Below, one piece after another: positions 17,481 through 26,381 of a stretch of 64,000 bases of DNA. The DNA is from Bacillus sp. FJAT-29790. Lineage in GTDB: Bacteria; Bacillota; Bacilli; Bacillales; Cytobacillaceae. Both the position numbers and the translations under genes were made by a program. Location: the NCBI RefSeq assembly GCF_019039215.1, contig NZ_JAHNZZ010000001.1:2978985-3042984 (forward strand), read 5' to 3'. How positions within the stretch are numbered: the stretch's first letter is position 1; every line of letters begins with the position of its first letter. A model generated the notes under the pieces. It did not search any database. It was not told the DNA's origin and saw nothing but the letters and a program-made list of their open reading frames with translations.

Positions 17481-17575
17481 TACCTTCCTTTCGTATCAGG
17501 CACGTGGCTGTGTTATTAGGCTTCGTTCATGAAAAAATAGTGGTTAGTGTCTTTCTTTGGTGTCAGGCACCGAAA
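17447..17575. repeat. GTGCCAGGCACC-type repeat overlapping the yhcT stop
   Basis: AGTGCCAGGCACCACCCGTG (17447-17466) starts inside yhcT, and GGTGTCAGGCACCG (17559-17572) closes the unit. The same palindrome, as GGTGCCTGGCACC or GGTGCCAAGCACC, forms terminators at 24796 and 28577. Confidence 0.6.
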
Positions 17576-17580
17576 AAGAG

Positions 17581-17609
17581 AAGAGCCTCCCGAATTGGAA
17601 GGCTCTTCC
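17581..17609. terminator. Terminator between yhcT and the GlsB-like gene
   Basis: The stem AAGAGCCTCCC / GGAAGGCTCTT lies between convergent genes. Confidence 0.75.
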
Positions 17610-17615
17610 CCATAT

Positions 17616-17876
17616 TTAATCGTTCGTTTTTCTAAAAGCTCTCATGACGAAGCTTAAGAGGAATACAAGTACAACTGCACCGATGATGGCCGGAATAATA
17701 GCAAAATTAGCAACGATAGGGCCCCAATTACCTAACACCATCGTACCTAACCAGGCTCCAACAAAGCCGGCAATAATATTACCAATAACGCCGCCCGGAA
17801 CATCTCTTCCTGCAACCATACCTGCAATCCATCCGATAATACCGCCAATGATTAATACCCATAAAAAATGAAACAT
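17616..17876 (-). CDS. GlsB/YeaQ/YmgE family membrane protein
   Basis: This 86-residue protein is almost entirely hydrophobic and has three predicted helices with glycine-rich repeats (LIIGGIIGWIAGMVAGRDVP, GGVIGNIIAGFVGAWLGTMV). This is the transglycosylase-associated/GlsB-YeaQ family, often induced by envelope or general stress. The start at 17876 is 7 bases after AAGGAG; the frame upstream of it has no support. It probably forms a single-gene transcript. Confidence 0.85.
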   Translation of the reverse strand: MFHFLWVLIIGGIIGWIAGMVAGRDVPGGVIGNIIAGFVGAWLGTMVLGNWGPIVANFAIIPAIIGAVVLVFLLSFVMRAFRKTND

Positions 17877-18081
17877 CATATCACTCCTTGCTGTTTTATG
17901 ATAGTTTTTTCCGTTTTCATGCATTTCATACAAATTATTTCAAAGGATTTAAAAAGTATCTTCCCCATCATTATCTGCAGAGCAAAGTAAAATATACTTC
18001 CTATGAAGAAGCAATTTTATAAAAAAAACAAAAAAAACTGGCCCAATGAGCCAGCTCAAAAAATTTATTAATTTCTTCAGG

Positions 18082-18290
18082 CTGTTTTCTAAATGATTGT
18101 TGTTTTTAAATAGGTTTTATATGAAGTTGATTGGAACGGAAGGTGCGAGACTCCTACGGGAGCAGCGGGACAGGTGAGACCCCACAGGCGCAGAGCGCCG
18201 AGGAGGCTCACCGCCGGCCCCGCGGAAAGCGAGCATCCTGAAGCGGAAATCAACTACACCTCTATTTGAATAAATAGCAACAAAGTTTAC
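18082..18290. repeat. Dispersed repeat family B, copy 1 (full length)
   Basis: The unit runs from a GCTGTTTTCTAAATGATTGT-like end to ATAGCAACAAAGTTTACTT. Its core at 18126-18254 is bounded by GTTGATT and AATCAAC, and the GC-rich interior reads GAGACTCCTACGGGAGCAGC, GACAGGTGAGACCCC and GAGGAGGCTCACCGCC. It is a strong hairpin-forming element between the GlsB-like gene and the aldo/keto reductase. The same family recurs at 45903, 48690 and 63891. GC content is far above the surroundings. Confidence 0.8.
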
Positions 18291-19118
18291 TTAAAACTCA
18301 AACGAATCCGGATCTGGTCCAAAACGTTCATTAATATTCAATTCATTTATTTGCGTCATGTCATCAGGCATTAATTCAAAAGCAAAGATATCTGCATTTT
18401 CTTTTAATCTCTGCGGATTGACGGACTTCGGAATTATAATGACATCGTTTTGGAGATGCCATCTTAAAATAATTTGGGCTGGTGTTTTTCCATACTTTTC
18501 AGCAATTTGTTTGATTGTCGGCTCATCTAAAAGCCTTCCTCTCCCAATTGGAGACCATGCTTCAACTTTAATATTATTTTCTTTACAAAAGGCTCTTAGT
18601 TCAACCTGTGATAAACGAGGATGCAGCTCGATTTGGTTGACGACCGGTTTTTCAGAGGAATTCTCCATTAAATCCTTTAAATGATGAATTTGAAAATTAC
18701 TGACCCCAATTGCTCTTACCTTTCCATCATGATAAAGCTTTTCAAGGGCCTTCCAAGTTTCCAAATACTTTTCCTTCACAGGCCAATGAATCAAATAAAG
18801 GTCGAGATAGTCTAAACCTAACTTTTGCATGCTTTTGTCAAAAGCCGCTAATGTTTCGTCATAACCTTGATCCGTGTTCCACACCTTTGTCGTAATAAAA
18901 ATGTCTTCCCGCGGGATCCCGCTTTCTTTTATCGCCCTGCCTACGCCTTCTTCATTATCATAAAAGGCTGCTGTATCAATTAACCGATAACCAATTTCTA
19001 GCGCAAGTTTAACCGTTTCCCCTACCTGCTGCCCCTCCTCAACTTTATACACACCTAAGCCGAATTGCGGCATATTTACACCGTTATGTAAAGAAATCGT
19101 ATCCTGATTGAGTTTCAT
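18291..19118 (-). CDS. Aldo/keto reductase (YvgN/YtbE-like)
   Basis: This 275-residue NADPH-dependent reductase has the family signatures IDTAAFYDNEEGVGRAIKES (catalytic Tyr), DIFITTKVWNTDQGYDETLA (Lys), DLYLIHWPV (His) and IIIPKSVNPQRLKENADIFA (cofactor site). Close relatives reduce glyoxal, methylglyoxal and 2,5-diketo-gluconate. It is cytoplasmic and flanked by intergenic repeats, probably monocistronic. The ATG at 19118 follows GGAGGG; the frame extends upstream to 19169 without a ribosome site. Confidence 0.9.
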   Translation of the reverse strand: MKLNQDTISLHNGVNMPQFGLGVYKVEEGQQVGETVKLALEIGYRLIDTAAFYDNEEGVGRAIKESGIPREDIFITTKVWNTDQGYDETLAAFDKSMQKLGLDYLDLYLIHWPVKEKYLETWKALEKLYHDGKVRAIGVSNFQIHHLKDLMENSSEKPVVNQIELHPRLSQVELRAFCKENNIKVEAWSPIGRGRLLDEPTIKQIAEKYGKTPAQIILRWHLQNDVIIIPKSVNPQRLKENADIFAFELMPDDMTQINELNINERFGPDPDSFEF

Positions 19119-19552
19119 CCTTTTCCCTCCAGCACATGATATTTCCATTATAACATCAGTTGGATTCATTTCACTATTCTAAAAATTCTATTATTTATCT
19201 CTTTTCAAACTTGATCAGCAATTGTAGTGAGTTTTAAAGGCTTCTATCTGCACAAACAAGATCAATTAGTAAAAGCATTCATAGAAAAAGAAAGAACGGC
19301 TACCAATTTAAGATAGCTGTTCTTTTGGACGCATTAATTTTTCCATTAAGGAATCGCTGAGTCAAGTTTCACCTACTGTTTATATTGAAAACATATTTCT
19401 CCAAAATTCTCACATACTAAGATGAAATCGCTTTCTTTTGTCTAACTAAAAATTTTTTAAACTTTTTTCGGCATAAAACTATCTAATTCGCGCATTTTCG
19501 TATAAAATATGATCGTTTGGATGATATTTTTTCCTATGGGGGTTAAAAAAAA
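19119..19552. other. Intergenic region before the DUF47-pit operon
   Basis: It holds a hairpin at 19292-19326 (AAGAACGGCTA / TAGCTGTTCTTTT) and then an AT-rich stretch with a TATAAAAT-like -10 about 50 bases before the DUF47 start. No other gene is seen. Confidence 0.4.
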
Positions 19553-20170
19553 ATGGTTTTCAAGAAGAAGGACAAGTTCAATACTTTGTTAAGCAATATT
19601 GCACTAAATGTCAAAGAAGGCGCAAATTACTTCGCGGACTATAAACTGAAAAATGTTAGTGATTTAAAAATTTTCTCAGAAACGATGAAGGAATATGAGC
19701 ATAAAGGCGATTCCTATGTTCACGAAGTTATAAAGGAATTAAATAATGCCTTTATCACGCCAATTGAGCGGGAAGATATTCTCCACCTGGCGATGAGCAT
19801 GGATGATGTGATTGACGGAATCGAACATTGTGCAGCCCTTTTCGAAATGTATTCCATCACCCAAGCAGATGATTTTATGCTCAAGTTTGTAGATGCCATT
19901 AAAAATTGTGCTTACGAAATTGAAAAGTCAGTTGAACTTCTTTCAACAAAAAAATTGCTGAAAATCCGCGATCACGCGATAAAAATTAAAGATTATGAAT
20001 CAAAATGTGACGGTGTGCTACGCCAATCCATTAAGCATCTCTTCACTGTAGAAAAAGATCCAATTAGAATCATTCAGTTTAAAGAAATTTACGAAAATAT
20101 GGAAGATATTGCCGATAGCTGCCAAAGTGTAGCCAATACTTTGGAAACCATTATTATGAAAAATGCATAA
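19553..20170 (+). CDS. ykaA: DUF47 PhoU-like protein (YkaA-like)
   Basis: This 205-residue all-helical protein belongs to DUF47/PhoU-like proteins: EYEHKGDSYVHEVIKELNNA, DILHLAMSMDDVIDGIEHCA and the tail ENMEDIADSCQSVANTLETI. Members pair with Pit transporters and are thought to regulate phosphate uptake. The pit gene follows 13 bases downstream, so the two form an operon as in B. subtilis (ykaA-pit). The ribosome site is GGGGGTT. Confidence 0.88.
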   Translation: MVFKKKDKFNTLLSNIALNVKEGANYFADYKLKNVSDLKIFSETMKEYEHKGDSYVHEVIKELNNAFITPIEREDILHLAMSMDDVIDGIEHCAALFEMYSITQADDFMLKFVDAIKNCAYEIEKSVELLSTKKLLKIRDHAIKIKDYESKCDGVLRQSIKHLFTVEKDPIRIIQFKEIYENMEDIADSCQSVANTLETIIMKNA

Positions 20171-20183
20171 GGAGCCGTAACGA

Positions 20184-21182
20184 ATGGATGGATTACTTAT
20201 TTTAACAATCTTTATTGTCATCTGTGCCCTATCATTTGACTTCATTAACGGTTTCCATGATACTGCCAATGCAATTGCGACCTCTGTTTCAACGAAAGCA
20301 CTTAAGCCTAGACATGCAATCATTTTGGCATCTGTGATGAACTTCGTCGGTGCAATGACCTTCACAGGTGTTGCCAAGACGATTACAAAAGATATCGTTG
20401 ACCCGTTTACATTGCAAAATGGTTCATTGGTTATCCTTGCAGCACTCATTGCTGCAATTTTTTGGAACTTGTTAACATGGTATTATGGAATTCCGAGCAG
20501 CTCTTCACATGCACTCATTGGTTCGATTGCCGGTGCTGCCATCGCTGCTTCAGGGTTTGCAGCCCTTAATTACCAGGGCTTTCTTAAAATATTAGAAGCG
20601 CTTATTTTTTCGCCTCTAATAGCTTTTGTAGTCGGTTTTATCGTTTACAGTATTTTTAAGTTCGTGTTTAGAAATAACAATTTAACTAAAACCAATCGAA
20701 ATTTCCGCCTGTTTCAAATTTTTACAGCTGCATTACAATCCTATACACACGGTACAAATGATGCGCAAAAAGCGATGGGAATCATTACAATGGCCTTGAT
20801 TGCCAATAATTATGTAACGACTACAGACATCCCTTTCTGGGTTCAGTTTTCCTGTGCTGCTGCAATGGGACTAGGAACTTCTGTCGGCGGTTGGAAGATC
20901 ATTAAAACAGTCGGCGGAAAAATCATGAAGATTCGGCCCGTCAACGGTGTAGCTGCTGACCTAACTGGGGCAATGATTATATTCGGAGCAACATTTATTC
21001 ATCTGCCAGTCAGTACAACACATGTTATCTCGTCTTCTATTTTAGGAGTTGGTTCTGCCCACCGTATTAAAGGAGTTAAATGGGGGACTGCTCAGCGGAT
21101 GCTGATTACATGGGTGATTACTTTACCGATCTCAGCAACAATTGCTGGTCTTGTTTATCTGCTTTTAAATGCTATCTTTTAA
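20184..21182 (+). CDS. pit: Inorganic phosphate transporter, Pit family
   Basis: This 332-residue membrane carrier has the two PHO4-family signature repeats: FDFINGFHDTANAIATSVST near the N-terminus and YTHGTNDAQKAMGIITMALI in the second half, with about 10 hydrophobic helices. It imports phosphate, probably as metal-phosphate with protons, at low affinity. It is preceded by its DUF47 partner and followed by a terminator. The ribosome site AAGGAG is 8 bases from the ATG. Confidence 0.93.
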   Translation: MDGLLILTIFIVICALSFDFINGFHDTANAIATSVSTKALKPRHAIILASVMNFVGAMTFTGVAKTITKDIVDPFTLQNGSLVILAALIAAIFWNLLTWYYGIPSSSSHALIGSIAGAAIAASGFAALNYQGFLKILEALIFSPLIAFVVGFIVYSIFKFVFRNNNLTKTNRNFRLFQIFTAALQSYTHGTNDAQKAMGIITMALIANNYVTTTDIPFWVQFSCAAAMGLGTSVGGWKIIKTVGGKIMKIRPVNGVAADLTGAMIIFGATFIHLPVSTTHVISSSILGVGSAHRIKGVKWGTAQRMLITWVITLPISATIAGLVYLLLNAIF

Positions 21183-21186
21183 TCGA

Positions 21187-21222
21187 AAAGGAGCTAGTTC
21201 ATATTGAACAAGCTTCTTTTTT
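21187..21222 (+). terminator. Terminator of the DUF47-pit operon
   Basis: GGAGCTAGTTCA / TGAACAAGCTTC followed by TTTTTT lies just after the pit stop. Confidence 0.75.
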
Positions 21223-21434
21223 CTATTTTAATTTGGCTGTGTTAAAGCTCAATGTTGTTAATTGCATTAATATAAAAATCAAACCCATCGAAAACCACAC
21301 CGACCATGATGACCGAAAACACTTCGAAATGGGAAAGACGGTCACCTTCAGTTATTTAATAAATCTCCTTCTTCATAAAAGATCACTTTCCTGTAAAATA
21401 GAAGTAACGATTAAATGTCTGGAGGCAAATCACA

Positions 21435-23279
21435 ATGCCAGATTGGTCTTATCATCCCCTCTTTAAACCTTGGCTGGCGCGGCTTCCCGGTACCGCAGGC
21501 AGAGAGTTTATTCACCGTGGAATGAATGTAATTGCAAACCTCCCTGGAGGAAAACAATTAATTGAATTTTTTGGCCATATGGAGCCATCAGCCAGATTAA
21601 ACAAAAACCTATTCGATTGTAATATCCAATACCCAGTCGGATTAAGCGGAAAAATAGACCCTTTCTTATCCGGTACAAAAGCCTTCTCCCATCTTGGATT
21701 CGGATTTATTGAAGTAGGGCCGGTTACACTTATGCCGAATCAATCCGGAGATGCAGCTAAGTTCATCATGAATAAAGAATCCGTCTTATTCCCAGATCCA
21801 CTAGAATCCATCGGTTTAGAAAAAACGCTGCAAAGACTAGAAAAGCATAAACTTAAAATCCCTTTATTCATTCGTTTAAGCGCAAATCATATCGCACCGG
21901 AAAACATTTCAGAAGAATTAATCAAACTAGCTAAACCCCTTCAGTCCTTTGCTAGTGCATTTATTATTGAGTACGACCAACTAAATTTCATTAAGGAACA
22001 AAGATTTATAGATGATTTCGTTCGTCCGATTATCATTTCTATCCCACACTCAAGGGTAGAAAAGGAGCTTCCACAAATAAGGCTTCTTCTACATACTCAA
22101 GCAATAAAAGGAATCATGATTGAGGAAATAAAAGATGGTGATCGAACCGCTGAGTTAGCCACATCTTTAAAATTATTGAACGAAAATGGACTTGCTAATA
22201 TTCCAACCGTTATCTCAGGTGGTGTTTATGAACCGGAAGATGCCTTAACATTATATTCCCTTGGGGCTGATCTCATCTTACTTTCTGAAGGATATGTTGT
22301 TTCGGGACCCGGCTTGCCGAAAAGAATAAATGAGGCGCTTTCAGATGTGATGAATCAAGAAAATGCCGAAATTGAACTAGCTGGCTGGAAGTGGTATTGG
22401 CTGTTTGGCTGTATTATTTTATGTGGAGGGCTTCTTGCTTTATTTTTCAGCATGACAAGGGTGATCCTTCCATATGATGAAAACTTCCTACAAATTTCGA
22501 GAGCTGAATTGATCGCTTTAAATCCGAACCTGATCAAATTTATGGCTCACGATCGAATGACGCTGGCCGGAACGATGATCTCTGGGGCTATTCTATATAT
22601 TCAACTTGCGAAGAATGGCGTTCGTTACGGATTGCATTGGACTAGAAAAGCGATCAATATCGCTGCCATTTCTGGTTTTTTAGGGATACTCCTTTTTATT
22701 GGATACGGATATTTTGACTGGCTTCATGGGTTATTCTGGCTAATCCTTCTTCCTTTTTTTATATGGGCAGTTTATTCAACAAGGGGGGCTATCCAGACGC
22801 CTATCTCTAAAAACCGAAAAAATACGTCTGCATGGAAAAAGGCACTTTTGGGACAGCTTTGCTTTGTCATCCTTGGTTTTTCATTTGTTATTGGCGGAGT
22901 AGTAATTTCTACAATTGGAGTAACAAATGTTTTCGTACCCACAGACTTAGGGTTTATTTGCATTCCTGCTGAACTGCTCAATAATATTAACAGCAGACTT
23001 ATCCCTGTCATTGCTCACGACCGAGCCGGTTTTGGCAGTGCATTATTGAGTGTCGGCCTTCTTGTATTAATGATGGCGTTATGGGGTTTTCAGCAAGGAG
23101 CAGAATGGGTTTGGAATTCATTCCTGTATGGGGGCATTCCAGCATTCTCTGCAGGAATTCTGACTCATTTCGTGATCGGATACACAACATTCATACACCT
23201 TCTTCCTGCCTATTTTGCCTTCATTATGTATGTTTTCGGCTTAATTTTATCGAGAGACTTTTTAATAAACAAAACCTGA
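21435..23279 (+). CDS. Dihydroorotate-dehydrogenase-like domain fused to a duplicated membrane domain
   Basis: This 614-residue protein has two parts. Residues 1-310 follow a class 2 DHODH TIM barrel: NLFDCNIQYPVGLSGKIDP, GFGFIEVGPVTLMPNQSG, IPTVISGGVYEPEDALTLY. The usual catalytic serine loop and the FMN-phosphate tail motif are not recognisable, so enzymatic activity is doubtful. Residues 320-614 hold about eight hydrophobic segments as two copies of one unit, each opening with AHDR: NLIKFMAHDRMTLAGTMISG (near 365) and RLIPVIAHDRAGFGSALLSV (near 522). The ribosome site is GGAGG. The surrounding genes are not for pyrimidine synthesis. The function is unknown; a membrane sensor or redox protein is conceivable. 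Confidence 0.75.
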   Translation: MPDWSYHPLFKPWLARLPGTAGREFIHRGMNVIANLPGGKQLIEFFGHMEPSARLNKNLFDCNIQYPVGLSGKIDPFLSGTKAFSHLGFGFIEVGPVTLMPNQSGDAAKFIMNKESVLFPDPLESIGLEKTLQRLEKHKLKIPLFIRLSANHIAPENISEELIKLAKPLQSFASAFIIEYDQLNFIKEQRFIDDFVRPIIISIPHSRVEKELPQIRLLLHTQAIKGIMIEEIKDGDRTAELATSLKLLNENGLANIPTVISGGVYEPEDALTLYSLGADLILLSEGYVVSGPGLPKRINEALSDVMNQENAEIELAGWKWYWLFGCIILCGGLLALFFSMTRVILPYDENFLQISRAELIALNPNLIKFMAHDRMTLAGTMISGAILYIQLAKNGVRYGLHWTRKAINIAAISGFLGILLFIGYGYFDWLHGLFWLILLPFFIWAVYSTRGAIQTPISKNRKNTSAWKKALLGQLCFVILGFSFVIGGVVISTIGVTNVFVPTDLGFICIPAELLNNINSRLIPVIAHDRAGFGSALLSVGLLVLMMALWGFQQGAEWVWNSFLYGGIPAFSAGILTHFVIGYTTFIHLLPAYFAFIMYVFGLILSRDFLINKT

Positions 23280-23299
23280 ATCAAAGGTTATTAACAATG

Positions 23300-23348
23300 A
23301 AAAAGGCTAATCTCTTCTTCTGCGGCTGAGGGGTTAGCTTTTTTTTTC
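23300..23348 (+). terminator. Terminator after the DHODH-like gene
   Basis: AAGGCTAATC / GGGTTAGCTT followed by nine T. Confidence 0.7.
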
Positions 23349-23437
23349 AATAAATCAGATCTTAAATCCCCCTTTGAAATGCCCTTTCATTGTTTCTGAT
23401 AAAAAAATTCGGAAGTAAGCTCTTGTTTTTTCTCCTA

Positions 23438-23481
23438 ATAACGAATAATATAGTAAATGAGTTTTAAAACGTTCGTATTCG
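23438..23481. promoter_or_regulatory. Possible PurR operator (paired PurBoxes)
   Basis: Two inverted half-boxes, AATAACGAATAAT (CGAA at 23442) and AAAACGTTCGTATT (TTCG at 23472), are 30 bases apart centre to centre. This is the arrangement of paired PurBoxes bound by PurR in Bacillus. It directly precedes a purine permease gene. Confidence 0.4.
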
Positions 23482-23492
23482 GAGGACTTTTC

Positions 23493-24794
23493 ATGTTTAA
23501 ACTAAAAGAAAATCAAACAACTGCTAAGACAGAGGTTCTTGCAGGAATTACGACCTTTTTAACGATGGTCTATATAGTGATTGTGAACCCGATTATTTTA
23601 TCGGATGCCGGTGTACCTTTTGAACAAGTATTTACCGCTACTATCATTGCAGCTGTTGCTGGGACACTTTGGATGGCACTATTCGCTAATTATCCAATTG
23701 CAATCGCACCAGGAATGGGAATGAACGCTTATTTCGCCTATTCTGTCGTTGGCACCCACGGCAATATTGATTATAAAACAGCTTTTGCTGCCGTATTTGT
23801 TGCAGGGCTTATTTTCGTTATCTTATCGCTTACCCCTTTTCGAAATAAATTAATTGAAGCCATCCCTGATAATTTAAAACACGGCATTACCGCGGGAATT
23901 GGGTTGTTTATTGCCTTTATCGGGCTACGCCTTACCGGTATCATTACTAGTCATCCCGCAAACCTAGTGGCTCTTGGAGATCTTCATTCACCTTCTGCAC
24001 TCCTAGCATTAGCAGGGTTGGCAATCACATTAATTTTAATGACTTTACGCGTGAACGGTGCTTTGTTTTTCGGAATGATTATTACCGGGGGCATTGCATT
24101 CTTTACAGGCCAACTTTCTTTTGAACAAGGATTTGTATCAATGCCTTCCCTTCCGGATGGAGTGATTATTTTCAACCCATTTGAAGCGGTTGGAGATGTG
24201 ATTCAGCATAGTTTATATGCAGTCGTCTTTTCCTTCCTGCTAGTAACGATTTTCGATACAACAGGGACGATGATCGGTGTTGCGCAGCAGGCTGGTTTAA
24301 TGAAAGGTAAGACAATGCCAAGAGCAAGGGAAGCATTGCTTTCTGATTCAGTTGCCACAACAATCGGTGCGATGTTCGGAACGAGCCCGACTTCAGCTTA
24401 TATTGAATCCTCAGCTGGTGTGGCTGCAGGCGGAAGAACAGGATTAACGACATTAACAGTTGCTGGATTATTTATTGTCTCTGCTTTCTTTGGTCCTTTA
24501 GTAAGTGCTGTTTCCGGAATTTCGGCCATCACTGCTCCGGCTCTAATTATTGTAGGTAGCTTGATGATGAGCAGTATCTCTCATATTAAATGGGGAGAAA
24601 TCGATGAAGCATTCCCAGCATTCCTAATTGTTTTAAGCATGCCATTGACTTCCAGCATTGCCACTGGGATTGCACTTGGTTTCATTTCCTATCCGTTAAT
24701 GAAAGTAGTTAAAGGAAAATGGCGTGAAGTTCATCCCCTCGTCTACTTATTTGCCGTATTATTCTTTTACCAATTAGCTTATTTGCCACACTAA
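23493..24794 (+). CDS. NCS2 family purine permease (AzgA/PbuG-PbuO type)
   Basis: This 433-residue carrier has about 12-14 helices and the motifs of the AzgA branch: TFLTMVYIVIVNPIILSDAG, AIAPGMGMNAYFAYSVVG, FDTTGTMIGVAQQAGL, FGTSPTSAYIESSAGVAAGG. These proteins import hypoxanthine, guanine or adenine with protons. The ATG at 23493 has CGGAGG 7 bases upstream; the longer frame from 23457 covers that site. Paired PurBox-like sequences upstream support a purine role. PbuO and PbuG cannot be told apart by eye. Confidence 0.88.
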   Translation: MFKLKENQTTAKTEVLAGITTFLTMVYIVIVNPIILSDAGVPFEQVFTATIIAAVAGTLWMALFANYPIAIAPGMGMNAYFAYSVVGTHGNIDYKTAFAAVFVAGLIFVILSLTPFRNKLIEAIPDNLKHGITAGIGLFIAFIGLRLTGIITSHPANLVALGDLHSPSALLALAGLAITLILMTLRVNGALFFGMIITGGIAFFTGQLSFEQGFVSMPSLPDGVIIFNPFEAVGDVIQHSLYAVVFSFLLVTIFDTTGTMIGVAQQAGLMKGKTMPRAREALLSDSVATTIGAMFGTSPTSAYIESSAGVAAGGRTGLTTLTVAGLFIVSAFFGPLVSAVSGISAITAPALIIVGSLMMSSISHIKWGEIDEAFPAFLIVLSMPLTSSIATGIALGFISYPLMKVVKGKWREVHPLVYLFAVLFFYQLAYLPH

Positions 24795-24795
24795 A

Positions 24796-24833
24796 GAAAA
24801 ACCGACAGGTGCCTGGCACCTGTCGGTTTTTCT
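24796..24833. terminator. Terminator built from the GGTGCCTGGCACC repeat
   Basis: The long perfect stem AAAACCGACAGGTGCC / GGCACCTGTCGGTTTT serves the convergent permease and tcyP genes. Confidence 0.85.
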
Positions 24834-26225
24834 TTACGCTTCCGCTTCGATTTTTTCATTCATATCATTGTATGTGTTACTGTCAATTTCACCTGTAATC
24901 CGGCTTGTTAAGATTCCTGAAGTCATAGAGCCACTGACGTTTACTGCTGTACGGCCCATGTCTATGAGCGGTTCAACAGAAATCAATAAACCTGCTAAAG
25001 CGACAGGAAGGTTTAAAGCTGAAAGAACTAATAATGCTGCAAATGTCGCTCCGCCTCCAACACCAGCAACACCAAAGGAACTTATCGCGACAATTGCTAT
25101 CACTGTGACGATGAAAGATGGTGACAAAGGATTGATCCCCACAGTCGGTGCAATCATGACTGCAAGCATCGCAGGATAAATCCCCGCACAGCCATTTTGC
25201 CCAATCGAAAGACCAAATGAGCCTGAGAAGTTCGCAATTCCATCCGGAACACCGAGAGATTTCTGTGTCTTAATATTTAATGGCAATGCCCCTGCACTTG
25301 TACGTGATGTAAAGGCAAAAGTTAGCACCGGAAATGCCTTTTTCAAGTATGTCACTGGATTAAGCCCAGCAAAAGTAAGCAACAATAAATGAATCAAGAA
25401 CATAATGATCAATGCGACATACGATGCGCCAACGAATTTACCGAGCTTCAAAATGGAATCGACATCACTCATCGCAACTGTTTTCGTCATAATCGCAAGA
25501 ACACCATATGGCGTCATTCGAAGGATGAGTGTGACAACACGCATAATAATTGTGTAGAATGCATCAACAATCTTCGCAAATAGCTCAGCCTGTTCTGGGG
25601 ATTTCCTTCTAACCCCTAAATAGGCAATTCCTAAAAATGCAGCAAAAATGACGACTGAAATCGTTGATGTCGGTCGTGCGCCAGTAAAATCAAGAAACGG
25701 ATTGGCCGGCAGCAAATCGAGAATTTGCTGAGGCATCGTTCTTCCATCAATCTCTTGAAATTTCTGTTCAAGCAGTTCTCCCCGGGCAACTTCGGCGTCT
25801 CCTTGTGTAATTTGCACTGCTTCAAGATTAAATCCTACAGCGGTTGCAATTCCTACCGCTGCTGCCACAGCCGTAGTACCCACAAGCAAGCCAAGAATAA
25901 GAGTACTTATCTTTCCAATATTATTGCTTAATTTCAATTTCGTAAAAGCCGTTAAAATTGAAATAAATACTAGTGGCATAACAATCATTTGCAGAAATTT
26001 CACGTATCCTCCGCCAACTAGATTAATCCATCCTGCAGATTCAGATACAACCTCAGATGTCGGTCCATAAATAAACTGCAGGGCAAAACCAAATACAATC
26101 CCCAAACCTAAAGCAGTGAAAACACGTTTAGAAAAGGAGACATGTTTCTTTTGCATATAAAACAGGCCAACTATAAGCAGTAACATAATAGCAATATTCA
26201 AAATGACTAGTCCTATTGTCACCAT
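24834..26225 (-). CDS. tcyP: L-cystine transporter TcyP
   Basis: This 463-residue dicarboxylate/amino-acid:cation symporter family protein matches TcyP in length and sequence: MQKKHVSFSKRVFTALGLGI, LQMIVMPLVFISILTAFTKL, FTSRTSAGALPLNIKTQKSL, SIGQNGCAGIYPAMLAVMIA. It imports cystine, supplying sulfur, which fits the sulfur-gene block nearby. The ATG at 26225 follows GGAGGG closely. The convergent purine permease shares its terminator. Confidence 0.93.
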   Translation of the reverse strand: MVTIGLVILNIAIMLLLIVGLFYMQKKHVSFSKRVFTALGLGIVFGFALQFIYGPTSEVVSESAGWINLVGGGYVKFLQMIVMPLVFISILTAFTKLKLSNNIGKISTLILGLLVGTTAVAAAVGIATAVGFNLEAVQITQGDAEVARGELLEQKFQEIDGRTMPQQILDLLPANPFLDFTGARPTSTISVVIFAAFLGIAYLGVRRKSPEQAELFAKIVDAFYTIIMRVVTLILRMTPYGVLAIMTKTVAMSDVDSILKLGKFVGASYVALIIMFLIHLLLLTFAGLNPVTYLKKAFPVLTFAFTSRTSAGALPLNIKTQKSLGVPDGIANFSGSFGLSIGQNGCAGIYPAMLAVMIAPTVGINPLSPSFIVTVIAIVAISSFGVAGVGGGATFAALLVLSALNLPVALAGLLISVEPLIDMGRTAVNVSGSMTSGILTSRITGEIDSNTYNDMNEKIEAEA

Positions 26226-26381
26226 AATCCCTCCAAAAATATAAAACTCCAATTATAAATTACTATAAATCATGTATTCCTATGAGTCAAGTAGGAATTA
26301 AACCGGAATGTTTTATCTCTATAATATTTCTGTTGGGATTTCCATTAATATCCTATTATATTTTTTTTGCAAACAGAAGTT

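Noticed and set aside
18126..18254. GC-rich block as a structured RNA gene or rRNA fragment
   Set aside because: The same sequence type recurs at several intergenic sites with inverted ends, so it is a dispersed repeat.
20018..20449. Minus-strand 143-residue frame across the DUF47-pit junction
   Set aside because: It is antisense to two well-supported genes and has no recognisable motifs.
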